NCBI RefSeq assembly: GCF_900176205.1
Contig: NZ_LT859959.1
Location: 6,499,001 to 6,563,000 of the forward strand
Length of the DNA: 64,000 nt
From: Bradyrhizobium sp. ORS 285
GTDB lineage: Bacteria; Pseudomonadota; Alphaproteobacteria; Rhizobiales; Xanthobacteraceae
Direction of reading: 5' to 3'
Notes under the pieces: generated by a model
Database searches by the model: none
Seen by the model: only the letters and a program-made list of their open reading frames with translations
What the model was told of the DNA's origin: nothing
Translations under genes and position numbers: made by a program
In this document: in pieces, positions 56,891 through 64,000 of the stretch
How the letters are laid out: every line of letters begins with the position of its first letter
Numbering within the stretch: the stretch's first letter is position 1

Positions 56891-56924
56891 GCTCGATTGA
56901 GCTTGGATCGAAGCTCGATCGAGC
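56891..56924. repeat. Two 12-bp palindromes spaced by 22 bp
   Basis: GCTCGATCGAGC at 56913-56924 is a perfect palindrome and GCTCGATTGAGC at 56891-56902 is a one-base variant. Their starts are 22 bases apart, about two helical turns. They lie just after the luxI stop codon. They could be paired operator half-sites or part of a 3' structure. Confidence 0.4.
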
Positions 56925-57010
56925 ATCTCTGCAGACGATGCAGCACGTCCGTCATCGTTGGCCATCAAAGCGTCGGTTCTTCGCCAGCCTCGCCATGCTG
57001 GACGTGGACT

Positions 57011-57973
57011 CTAAGAAGCTCTCTGCCCTGCGAACGCCGAATGTATCAAGCGCGTCTGCTCTGCGGACAGCCGTGTGTCGGGTGCTGCGGCGATCTCCCG
57101 GAGATTGGCGAGCCTTGTCGTCCCGAAGATGCAGGACGACACCTGTCTCAGACCCAAGACATATGAGATAGCGGCCTGAGCCGCCGACATTTCGTCGATA
57201 CCAGCGAGGGCAGGTCGGAGGTGCCTGGCCGCCTTCGCAAGGCGCCTCGCATCTCTGTTCAGCAGAGAACGGGCCAAGTACCAAAGATCGGCCTTGTTGC
57301 GGGGCCGGCCGATCTTCCCTCCGCTGAGATGACCCTGGGCCAGAACAGTACCGGCGATGACGGCAACGCCGGCCTTGTGAAGATAGTCGAGCACCGGCAG
57401 CCGATCGAGCTGAGCGACGTTGAGATCAATGAGCGCAACATCAAAGATGCCGTCAAGATCGGCAATATATCTCATGTTTGCTTCGGAATGCGTATTGATC
57501 CCCAGGAGGCGGAACATACCGCGTTGGCGCATCCCTTGTAGTCTGGTCAGCAGCTCGTCTGTAATGGAAGCTGGCGGAAAGCTGTGGAGATAGAAGATAT
57601 CGATGTAGTCAACGCCAAGGTTCTGAATGCTCTTCGCGCACGCTTGTTCAATGTAGTCAGGGCTAATGATCTTGCGTTTTGACATCCCGGAGCGATAGCA
57701 GAGGCTTGCGGCGGAGGGTGCCCGCCTTTGTGGATACAACGATCTTCGACCGGTCTGTGCGCCGCAGGATATCTGCTAAGGCCCGACCAAGACGTGGCTC
57801 GGCATTATAGTCACAGTAATTGTGGCCTGTATCGAAATGGTTGATTCCGAGCTCGACCGCCTCATGAACGATTTTGATCGCGTCACGCTCATCAAACTGC
57901 CGGTTTCCCCAAACCCGGAACAGCCCAGCCCGATTTCGGAGACGGAGATCTCACGGATTTCCCGATATTTCAT
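57011..57973 (-). pseudogene. Aldo/keto reductase, broken by frameshifts
   Basis: Three pieces in different frames together make an aldo/keto reductase: MKYREIREISVSEIGLGCSG at the N-terminus (from 57973), then FDERDAIKIVHEAVELGINH through FDTGHNYCDY in a second frame (from about 57905), then KRKIISPDYIEQACAKSIQN through LGVDYIDIFYLHSF to the C-terminus in a third frame (from about 57690). The first break is at the G4 run near 57918. The remaining C-terminal ORF of 57011-57739 has no proper start. The gene is dead, or the sequence has two errors. Confidence 0.75.
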
Positions 57974-58210
57974 ACCGCGGCAACAGCAATCCATAGAAAC
58001 AGTGGAGCCAAAACAACCATGTCCCGGTCACGTGCACAAGCTTCAACCGTTGACCGGGAAACGCATTCTTTTTGGAGCCCTGATCGCGCCGCCGACGCAG
58101 CTCAGAGTTGAGGCTTGCTGCTCCTCAACGGACACAAGTCACTTGCGAGGCTGAGCGCCGGCCGTTCCACTCTGCTTCGCCGAGCAGGCCGACGTGCAGC
58201 ACGCTCCGCG

Positions 58211-58444
58211 TCATTTGATCTTGGGGACTGGTATCCGCTTCGACTTGGCAAACGCTCGATCGGTCGCCATGAAACGGGCCACCATTGCGGAGGCTAGACG
58301 ACCGAGATCGTTTGCCGGCTGGTCTGAATGGCGGCCAACAGCCGCCGCGTAGGCCTGCAGATCGCGAAACACGCTTGCAGACAGCTCCAGCGTGATTTTG
58401 ACCGGCTTCTCGTCGGGAAGTTCCGAGATCTTCAGCTTTGCCAT
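58211..58444 (-). CDS. DUF2274 domain protein, tail of the trb operon
   Basis: 77 residues: MAKLKISELPDEKPVKITLE then FRDLQAYAAAVGR and FMATDRAFAKSKR. DUF2274 proteins typically follow trbI in conjugation operons of alpha- and gammaproteobacterial ICEs and plasmids, with a ribbon-helix-helix-like pattern. It starts two bases after the trbI stop. Exact role unknown. Confidence 0.85.
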   Translation of the reverse strand: MAKLKISELPDEKPVKITLELSASVFRDLQAYAAAVGRHSDQPANDLGRLASAMVARFMATDRAFAKSKRIPVPKIK

Positions 58445-58446
58445 GA

Positions 58447-59652
58447 CTACCCCTGATACGGCTCGAGCACGAGGTCACGATTGACGATGACGCGGATCGG
58501 GAAGCCCGGCCTCACCGTCAAAGTGGGCTGGATGTTCATCTGCTGACCGACCAGCTCTTGACCTGTGCGGCTCATGGCATTGCCGAAGCCCTGGCGCAGC
58601 GCCTGGATGATGCCCGCGTTGCTCGTGTTCTGATTGGCGCCGGCGTTGACCTCGCTTCCCATCGAGAGCAGCGTCGACAGCAGCGCTGCGCCGACCAGCT
58701 GCCTGACATGATTGTCGACCTCGTCTGAGAGACCTGAATAGCCCGCAGCGTCGGCGCCCTGCTGCCGCTCCAGAACGATTGAACGGCCATTCGGCATGAT
58801 CAGCCTGGTCCAGACCAGCAGGACGCGCGATTGGCCGGCCGTCACCTGGCTGTCGTAGATCCCAATCAACCGCGCTCCCTGCGGGACAAGCAGGAAGCGG
58901 CCTGACGGGGAATCGAACACGTTCTCGGTGACCTGCGCCGTGATCTGGCCCGGCAGGTCGGAGCGAATACCCGTGATCAGAGCGCCCGCAATCACAGCCC
59001 CGGCCTGGACCACATAGGGTGATGCGGCCCGCCCGATACGGTCGGGACTTGTGGTGCGGCGATCGATGGGAGCATTGACAAAAGCGAGCTTGCGCTCCTG
59101 ACCATTCTGGGTGAACGCGTCGTCGGGACTGGACACCGCGCCTGTCCGTTCGCCGGCGTGAGCCGCGCTTGCCGCGCCATTGGCATCGTGAGCATTGATG
59201 GTCGCAAACAGGCGGCTCACCCGCGCAGCATCCCGCTCCTGCTCATGGCGGAGCTGTTCCTGATCAGGAGCCGCCGTAGGTGCCTCGCCCTGCGCAGCGA
59301 CAATCGGCTTGCCGAGATCGCCGGGCAGCGGCGGCCCAATCACCGGAACGTTCCTGGGAAGATTGGCGTAGTCACGGGGCAGCGCCGAAATCCCGTCTGC
59401 AATGTCGTGATGATTCGTGCTGTAGAGCTCGGCCGAGCCCGATTTGCCTGTCCTGCTGGTCTGGAATGTCCAGGCGACTGCGCCGCCAATCAACAGGAGC
59501 GCCACGGCACTCCCACCGGCCAGGACGTTGCGCGACAATCGCGTCACCGGTGGGAGATCGCCGTTCAGGCGCATGGCCTTGGTGCGTTGTTCCGTTTTGT
59601 CGGCCGCAAACGCCGGCTGTGAGGGTGCGGGTTTGACGTCCTCGCCAGTCAC
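58447..59652 (-). CDS. trbI: Conjugal transfer protein TrbI (VirB10 family)
   Basis: A 401-residue inner-membrane-to-outer-membrane scaffold of the mating-pair type IV secretion channel. It has a cytoplasmic N-terminus, one membrane helix (VLAGGSAVALLLIGGAVAWT), a Pro-rich periplasmic stretch, and the VirB10 domain: AGAVIAGALITGIRSDLPG, FLLVPQGARLIGIYDSQV, RLIMPNGRSIVLE and FPIRVIVNRDLVLEPY. Its start overlaps the trbG stop by four bases. Confidence 0.95.
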   Translation of the reverse strand: MTGEDVKPAPSQPAFAADKTEQRTKAMRLNGDLPPVTRLSRNVLAGGSAVALLLIGGAVAWTFQTSRTGKSGSAELYSTNHHDIADGISALPRDYANLPRNVPVIGPPLPGDLGKPIVAAQGEAPTAAPDQEQLRHEQERDAARVSRLFATINAHDANGAASAAHAGERTGAVSSPDDAFTQNGQERKLAFVNAPIDRRTTSPDRIGRAASPYVVQAGAVIAGALITGIRSDLPGQITAQVTENVFDSPSGRFLLVPQGARLIGIYDSQVTAGQSRVLLVWTRLIMPNGRSIVLERQQGADAAGYSGLSDEVDNHVRQLVGAALLSTLLSMGSEVNAGANQNTSNAGIIQALRQGFGNAMSRTGQELVGQQMNIQPTLTVRPGFPIRVIVNRDLVLEPYQG

Positions 59653-60617
59653 AGAGAGGCTCCGTCGGTCCTGACGATCCTGACCGTGCGCTGCTGATCG
59701 CCACCGAGGCGCAACTCGGCCGCGGCAAACAGCCGATCGACGATCATGGTGTTGCGTAAGGCACGGTAGTTGACGATCTCCGGCGCGCCATCGCTCCCGA
59801 TGATGAACAAAGGCGGTAATTCACCCTGCACAATTCCAGGGGCAAACTCGATATAGACCTTGCGACCGTCATCATAGGCGTTGACAGGCTTCCATGGCGG
59901 ATCGTCACCCTCGATGCGATAGCGAAACCGCCGCAGCGCCGGATTGGGCAGCTCCGGCCTCAAGACGAGCTGGCGCGCTCTTGTCTCGGCATTCTGCGGA
60001 TAGTACCAGCCCACGGCCGGCATATAAGGCTTCTCCCTGGCGCGAAGCTCGAGCAGATAGGTCCGCCGGTCGGTGTTGACGACGAGATTGGTCTCGATTG
60101 CGGCACGCGTCGGCTTGACCAGGATGTGGACGCGGCGGCGCTCGCCCGTACCGCTCTCGGTATCACCTATGACCCAGCGCACGGTGTCACCGGCGGACAC
60201 TGGTCCCGATGCCGCGAGCTGTTCACCCTCCTCGAGCATGATGTCGGTGATCTGCCCGGGCGCCGCATAGACCTGATAAAGCGCGCCAGGACTATAGGCG
60301 TAGATCTGCGTCGCGTTGAAGTAGCCCTTCTTGCGCGGCTCGACCCGCGCCGCGCTGTTGGCCGTCTCGACGCGGTCGAGCGGCTCCGCGTCTTCCTGGG
60401 CACCCGCCTTGCCACCAAGGGACACCTTCCAGGGCGGCGGAAGATGAAGCGGCGGAGCCTTTCCATCAAGGACGGCAGGCGGCGCCGGCAATGATGGTGC
60501 TTCACTGTCATAGCTGATCTTCGGCGGACGGGTCGTGGTGCAGCCGCAGAGCAGAACCAGAATGGCGGCTGCAATCATCCTTGTCCCTGCAGGCACCCGG
60601 ATCGTTGGCTTGCTCAT
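59649..60617 (-). CDS. trbG: Conjugal transfer protein TrbG (VirB9 family)
   Basis: A 322-residue outer-membrane-complex component. The signal ends in LVLLCGC, a lipoprotein-type box. Body motifs include ATQIYAYSPGALYQVYAAPGQITDI, split across the family pattern, PTRAAIETNLVVNTDRRTYLLEL and YDDGRKVYIEFAP. It overlaps trbF and trbI by four bases each. Confidence 0.94.
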   Translation of the reverse strand: MSKPTIRVPAGTRMIAAAILVLLCGCTTTRPPKISYDSEAPSLPAPPAVLDGKAPPLHLPPPWKVSLGGKAGAQEDAEPLDRVETANSAARVEPRKKGYFNATQIYAYSPGALYQVYAAPGQITDIMLEEGEQLAASGPVSAGDTVRWVIGDTESGTGERRRVHILVKPTRAAIETNLVVNTDRRTYLLELRAREKPYMPAVGWYYPQNAETRARQLVLRPELPNPALRRFRYRIEGDDPPWKPVNAYDDGRKVYIEFAPGIVQGELPPLFIIGSDGAPEIVNYRALRNTMIVDRLFAAAELRLGGDQQRTVRIVRTDGASL

Positions 60618-61297
60618 TGCGACAGCTCCTTCGACCAGTTGATGGCGTGGACGTAGACACCCAGCGGGTTCTTGCGCAGGCGGTCAGCATCGTCCGGCAT
60701 GGCCAGCACGATGGTGAGGATCGCGCTCCAGCGTTCGGTCGCAACCGAGGCACCGTTCTCGTAGCGACGCTCGATCCAGGCGATCCGGAAGCTGTCCGGC
60801 GAGGCGCGGATCACACTGGAGACCTCGACCGAGACCTGGACCTTCCCGAGCTTGGTAAAAGGATCATTGGAGCGGGCATAATCATTCAGGGCAGCCGCGC
60901 CGCGATCGGTGGTGAAGTCGTAGGCGCGCAGCCAATTCTGGCGTAGTACGATGCCATCGGCCGGCAGACCTCTCACATCCTCGACGAACCGCGCGAGATG
61001 GAAGGCGACCTGCGGATCGGTCGGCATGTAGTCGGCGACCGCAGGCGCCACCCGCTGGACCTCGCCGAGATGGCCGACCTCGACGACCCAGGGCGTCACC
61101 GTGCCGCGGGTCGACTGCCAGATCAGCGCGCCTGCGAAGCCTGCGGCGAGGGTGAGGCAACCGAACGCCATCAACCGCCAGTTCTTGGCCTGAACGCGTG
61201 CAGCGCCGATGCGCTCATCCCACACCTGGGCTGCCTTCTGATAGGGCGTCACCGGCTCGGGCGTATGGCCGTAATGAACGGATGATCGTTTGAACAT
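60614..61297 (-). CDS. trbF: Conjugal transfer protein TrbF (VirB8 family)
   Basis: A 227-residue protein with a cytoplasmic N-terminus, one membrane helix (LMAFGCLTLAAGFAGALIW) and a periplasmic VirB8-like domain ending WSAILTIVL and PLGVYVHAINWSKEL. It helps assemble the mating channel. It follows trbL after one base. Confidence 0.94.
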   Translation of the reverse strand: MFKRSSVHYGHTPEPVTPYQKAAQVWDERIGAARVQAKNWRLMAFGCLTLAAGFAGALIWQSTRGTVTPWVVEVGHLGEVQRVAPAVADYMPTDPQVAFHLARFVEDVRGLPADGIVLRQNWLRAYDFTTDRGAAALNDYARSNDPFTKLGKVQVSVEVSSVIRASPDSFRIAWIERRYENGASVATERWSAILTIVLAMPDDADRLRKNPLGVYVHAINWSKELSQ

Positions 61298-61298
61298 G

Positions 61299-62516
61299 TC
61301 AGGAATTCTCCTCGGAGAGATCGATCGCGCTTCCCTGACCGCCGCGCTCGGCTTGGCGAAGGGCTTGTGCCGTGGCGGATGCCCCCTGTTGGACGGCGTG
61401 CGCAGCCCTCATGCGCCGCGCCCACATTGGAGAGCGGGCCACCGAGCTGTCCATCTGGCCCTGCCGGTCCGCGCCGCCGGCATCGACTGGCACCTTCTGG
61501 CGCAGGGGACTTGCGTTCGCTCCAGTTGCCTCGGCACTGGCACCACTGACGCGGCCTGCGCCGGACGCCACAGCCCCCAGCGGCGCTACGGCGCGGCCTG
61601 CGCCAGAGATCACTCCACCTGCGAGCCCCGCTCCGCCAGCGGCCATGCCGGCGCCGGCCACGACGAGCCCCCCCGCGGCGAGCGACGTCCCCACCGCGCT
61701 CCCTGCTCCCAGCTGCGGTCCACCACTGACAAGCCCATTGGCGATCCCGGGCCCGAACAACCCGAGGCCAAGCAGCGACAGGGCTGCAAGGACTAGGGCC
61801 ATCGCACTCTCAACCGTCGGAGGATCGCCGCCTGTCACCTGCGTCAATTCACCAAACAGGGTCGAGCCGGTTCCTGAGATCAGGGCAAGCAGCAAGACCT
61901 TCACACCGGAGGAGATGACGTTGCCGAGCACACGTTCCGCTGCGAAGGCGGTCTTGCCGAACAGAGCAAACGGGATGAGAACAAATCCGGCAAGCGTCGT
62001 GAGCTTGAACTCGATGAGCGTGACGAAGAGCTGGATGGCCAGAATGAAGAAGGCGAGGAGCACAACCACCCACGCAAACAGCAGGACCGCAATCTGCAGG
62101 AAGTTTTCGAAGAAGCTCACATAGCCCAGGAGGCCGGAAATCGCCTGGAGCAGTGGCCGCCCTGTATCGAGCCCCACTTGCGCGATTCTGCCCGGCCGCA
62201 AGAAGTCCGCCGCCGACAACGCGGAGCCGGAGGCCTTCAGGCCGAGTGCTGCGAAGCTCTCGAAGACCACACGGGCGAGGCTGTTCCAGTTGCCGATCAG
62301 GTAGGCAAATACGCCGACAAACAGCGTCTTCTTGACCAGCCGGGCGACGACATCGTCTTCGCCGCCAAACGCCCAGAACAGCGCGGCCAGCGTCACATCG
62401 ATGGCGACGAGCGTGGTTGCGAGATATCCGACCTCACCGCCAAGAAGACCGAAGCCACTGTCGATGGTCCGGGTAAAGGTCTCTAGGAACTGATCGATGA
62501 TCCCCGTTCCTGTCAT
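61299..62516 (-). CDS. trbL: Conjugal transfer protein TrbL (VirB6 family)
   Basis: A 405-residue polytopic membrane protein: GIIDQFLETFTRTIDSGFG at the N-terminus and several helices to about residue 250 (ILAIQLFVTLIEFKLTTLAG, LVLAALSLLGLGLFGPGIA). A Gly/Ala-rich stretch and a charged cytoplasmic C-terminal tail follow. It forms part of the inner-membrane channel. Confidence 0.94.
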   Translation of the reverse strand: MTGTGIIDQFLETFTRTIDSGFGLLGGEVGYLATTLVAIDVTLAALFWAFGGEDDVVARLVKKTLFVGVFAYLIGNWNSLARVVFESFAALGLKASGSALSAADFLRPGRIAQVGLDTGRPLLQAISGLLGYVSFFENFLQIAVLLFAWVVVLLAFFILAIQLFVTLIEFKLTTLAGFVLIPFALFGKTAFAAERVLGNVISSGVKVLLLALISGTGSTLFGELTQVTGGDPPTVESAMALVLAALSLLGLGLFGPGIANGLVSGGPQLGAGSAVGTSLAAGGLVVAGAGMAAGGAGLAGGVISGAGRAVAPLGAVASGAGRVSGASAEATGANASPLRQKVPVDAGGADRQGQMDSSVARSPMWARRMRAAHAVQQGASATAQALRQAERGGQGSAIDLSEENS

Positions 62517-62593
62517 CGGGCCCTCTCGGCGATCAGTCGTCGCATAGCCGCAGCAAGGGTTCCGCCAGTTCGATCCGGAACACTCGTCATCAT
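62513..62593 (-). CDS. Possible 26-residue coupled peptide between trbJ and trbL
   Basis: An ORF of 27 codons (MMTSVPDRTGGTLAAAMRRL and so on) begins on the last base of the trbJ stop and ends overlapping the trbL start (ATGA). It sits where an entry-exclusion gene trbK is usual, but it lacks the signal or lipoprotein sequence expected of TrbK. It may be a remnant or a coupling peptide that carries ribosomes into trbL. Confidence 0.4.
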   Translation of the reverse strand: MMTSVPDRTGGTLAAAMRRLIAERAR

Positions 62594-63321
62594 CAGTGAA
62601 ACATTCGTACGTTGGAGGGCTGGTCCATCTGACTCTGCGTCAAGAAGCGGCGGAGCTGTTCGCGTGCCTGATCCTGGGCGGCTGCGCGCTCGGCCATCGA
62701 GAGGCCCTGCGCCCGTCCCTGGGCGGCCACGACGGCCGTCAGATCCGCGAGCTGCTGCGCCTGCATCGCCAGGATCTGGTTGCCGGCTTGCGTGACGGCC
62801 AACGCGCCGGCGGCCCCTTGGCTCGCAGCTATCAGCGCCGCGGACTGGCCCTTGACGGTGTCGAGATTACCGACGACCCCTGCCTGCAGCTTGAGCGCAT
62901 CCTCCAGCGCAGCCACCGAGGTCTGCCAGCGGGTCCGGGCATTGCTGACAAGGTCGGCGGCGCTGGCGCCAGCAGCTGCCGGCGCGTAGATCGTCTTGAA
63001 CGCCTGCTCGATCTGCTGCACGTCGTAGGCCAGGCGCTGGGCCTGCTTCAGCAGATCCTGGGTCCGCTGGATCGATTGCTGCAGCTGGATCAGTGACGAA
63101 TACGGCAGTTGGACGAGGTTGCGCGACTGATTGATCAGCATCTGGGCTTGGTTTTGCAGGGCCAGGATCTGATTGTTGATCTGCTGCAGCTCGCGCGCGG
63201 CGGTCAGTACGTTCTGAGCATAGTTGTTGGGATCGAAGACGACGAGCTGAGCCCGCACCGGAGCCGCCGAAGTCAGGATCAGCAGCGCCATCGACGCTGC
63301 CCATCGCCTGGCAGACATCAT
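62593..63321 (-). CDS. trbJ: Conjugal transfer protein TrbJ (VirB5 family)
   Basis: A 242-residue secreted protein. The signal peptide MSARRWAASMALLILTSAAP ends at VRAQ. The mature protein is helical and Gln-rich (VFDPNNYAQNVLTAARELQQ, NQILALQNQAQMLINQSRNL), typical of TrbJ. It may be a minor pilus component. ATG 63321 overlaps the trbE stop. Confidence 0.94.
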   Translation of the reverse strand: MMSARRWAASMALLILTSAAPVRAQLVVFDPNNYAQNVLTAARELQQINNQILALQNQAQMLINQSRNLVQLPYSSLIQLQQSIQRTQDLLKQAQRLAYDVQQIEQAFKTIYAPAAAGASAADLVSNARTRWQTSVAALEDALKLQAGVVGNLDTVKGQSAALIAASQGAAGALAVTQAGNQILAMQAQQLADLTAVVAAQGRAQGLSMAERAAAQDQAREQLRRFLTQSQMDQPSNVRMFH

Positions 63322-64000
63322 CGCTCCATCTCCACATTTTCCAGCCGCGGAATGAGGTCGGCGGCCCAGCCGAGCTTGCGGTGCCGCAACCACGCTGCCG
63401 CAAAGCCCGGCCGGCCGGCGGACTTGAGAACCTCCGAGATCGCGGCCTGATCGGCTTTGGACGACACAGTAGCAAAGGCGAGCGCGACCTCGCCGAGACC
63501 AAGCTCGAACATGCGGTTGCCCCGGCGGGACTGGCAGTAATAGTCGCGCTTGGGCACCGCACGGCTGACGAGCTCGATCTGACGATCATTGAGGCCGAAG
63601 CGACGATAGATGCCGCTGATCTGCGGCTCGAGCGCGCGCTCATTCGGCAGCAGGATGCGTGTCGGACAGCTCTCGATGATCGCGGGTGCGATCGGCGAGC
63701 CGTCGATGTCGGAGAGCGACTGCGTCGCGAAGACGACGGAGGCGTTCTTCTTGCGCAGCGTCTTCAACCACTCCCTGAGCTGGCCTGCGAAATCGGTATC
63801 ATCCAGCGCCAGCCACCCTTCGTCGATGATCAGAAGTGTCGGGCGGCCGTCGAGCCTCTGTGCGATCTGGTGAAAGAGATAAGCGAGGACGGCAGGAGCC
63901 GCAGCGGTGCCGATCAGCCCCTCGGTCTCGAACACCTGGACCGACCGATCGCCCACGAGCTCATGGTCGGCATCCAGCAGTCGTCCGTGAGCGCCATCGA
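63318..64000 (-). CDS. trbE: Conjugal transfer ATPase TrbE (VirB4 family), 3' part
   Basis: The frame is open to the right edge; only the C-terminal 226 residues are present. Visible are the Walker B LLIIDEGWLALDD, the segment LREWLKTLRKKNASVVFATQ, PTRILLPNERA and YYCQSRRGNRMFELGLGEVALAF, all typical of VirB4/TrbE C-termini. The ATPase energises assembly of the conjugation channel. Walker A lies outside the window. The nominal start at 63956 is internal. Confidence 0.93.
   Translation of the reverse strand, partial: DGAHGRLLDADHELVGDRSVQVFETEGLIGTAAAPAVLAYLFHQIAQRLDGRPTLLIIDEGWLALDDTDFAGQLREWLKTLRKKNASVVFATQSLSDIDGSPIAPAIIESCPTRILLPNERALEPQISGIYRRFGLNDRQIELVSRAVPKRDYYCQSRRGNRMFELGLGEVALAFATVSSKADQAAISEVLKSAGRPGFAAAWLRHRKLGWAADLIPRLENVEMER

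Overview
This 64 kb window is high-GC DNA from an alphaproteobacterium. Gene content and organisation suggest Bradyrhizobium or a close relative: Liv-type importers beside aromatic-degradation genes, giant RTX proteins, and a trb conjugation cluster with a DUF2274 tail. That assignment is inference from gene style, because there is no rRNA or housekeeping marker. I found no rRNA, tRNA, CRISPR array or complete insertion sequence.

Region A (1-22.5 kb, almost all minus strand) encodes secreted and surface proteins. At the left edge is the 5' part of a large DUF6603-like protein, preceded by a DNase I-fold (EEP) protein with a long Gly/Val/Pro-rich insertion. Next comes a type I secretion operon: a HlyB-like ABC exporter with an inactive C39-like domain, a HlyD-like adaptor, a small exported protein, and a 4085-residue RTX giant. 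The giant combines RTX blocks, a calcium-binding loop ladder, two families of perfectly phased DNA repeats, Ig-like domains and GloVer repeats. Upstream of the operon lies a decayed partial copy of the exporter gene.

Region B (22.5-33 kb) is a nine-gene minus-strand catabolic operon with a divergent LysR regulator. It holds an intradiol dioxygenase paralogue lacking two iron ligands, maleylacetate reductase, a complete Liv-type ABC importer, a TfdB-like phenol monooxygenase, and a hydroxyquinol-type 1,2-dioxygenase with all four iron ligands. It reads as uptake of an aromatic compound, hydroxylation, ring cleavage to maleylacetate and reduction to 3-oxoadipate.

Region C (33-37 kb) holds an orphan Tat-exported substrate-binding protein, a GntR/UTRA regulator, a methyltransferase and a conserved hypothetical gene.

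Region D (37-64 kb) looks like part of an integrative and conjugative element (ICE). It contains a split DUF6499/DUF2285 gene with a +1 slip site, matching the architecture of FseA, the frameshift-made excision activator of Mesorhizobium ICEMlSym. It also contains a LuxR/LuxI quorum-sensing pair and trbE-J-L-F-G-I plus DUF2274. Between the regulator and the trb genes lies a metabolic cargo: an octopine/nopaline-type dehydrogenase beside an EamA exporter, a sugar-isomerase-like protein, an MmgE/PrpD protein, an orphan response regulator, a dipeptide/opine-type ABC importer, a three-subunit opine-oxidase-like enzyme with its own LysR regulator, and a second substrate-binding protein directly downstream of luxR. 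Together these suggest an element that makes, exports, re-imports and oxidises an opine-like compound and ties this to quorum-controlled transfer, by analogy with Agrobacterium Ti plasmids and rhizobial rhizopines. This is the most interesting hypothesis in the window.
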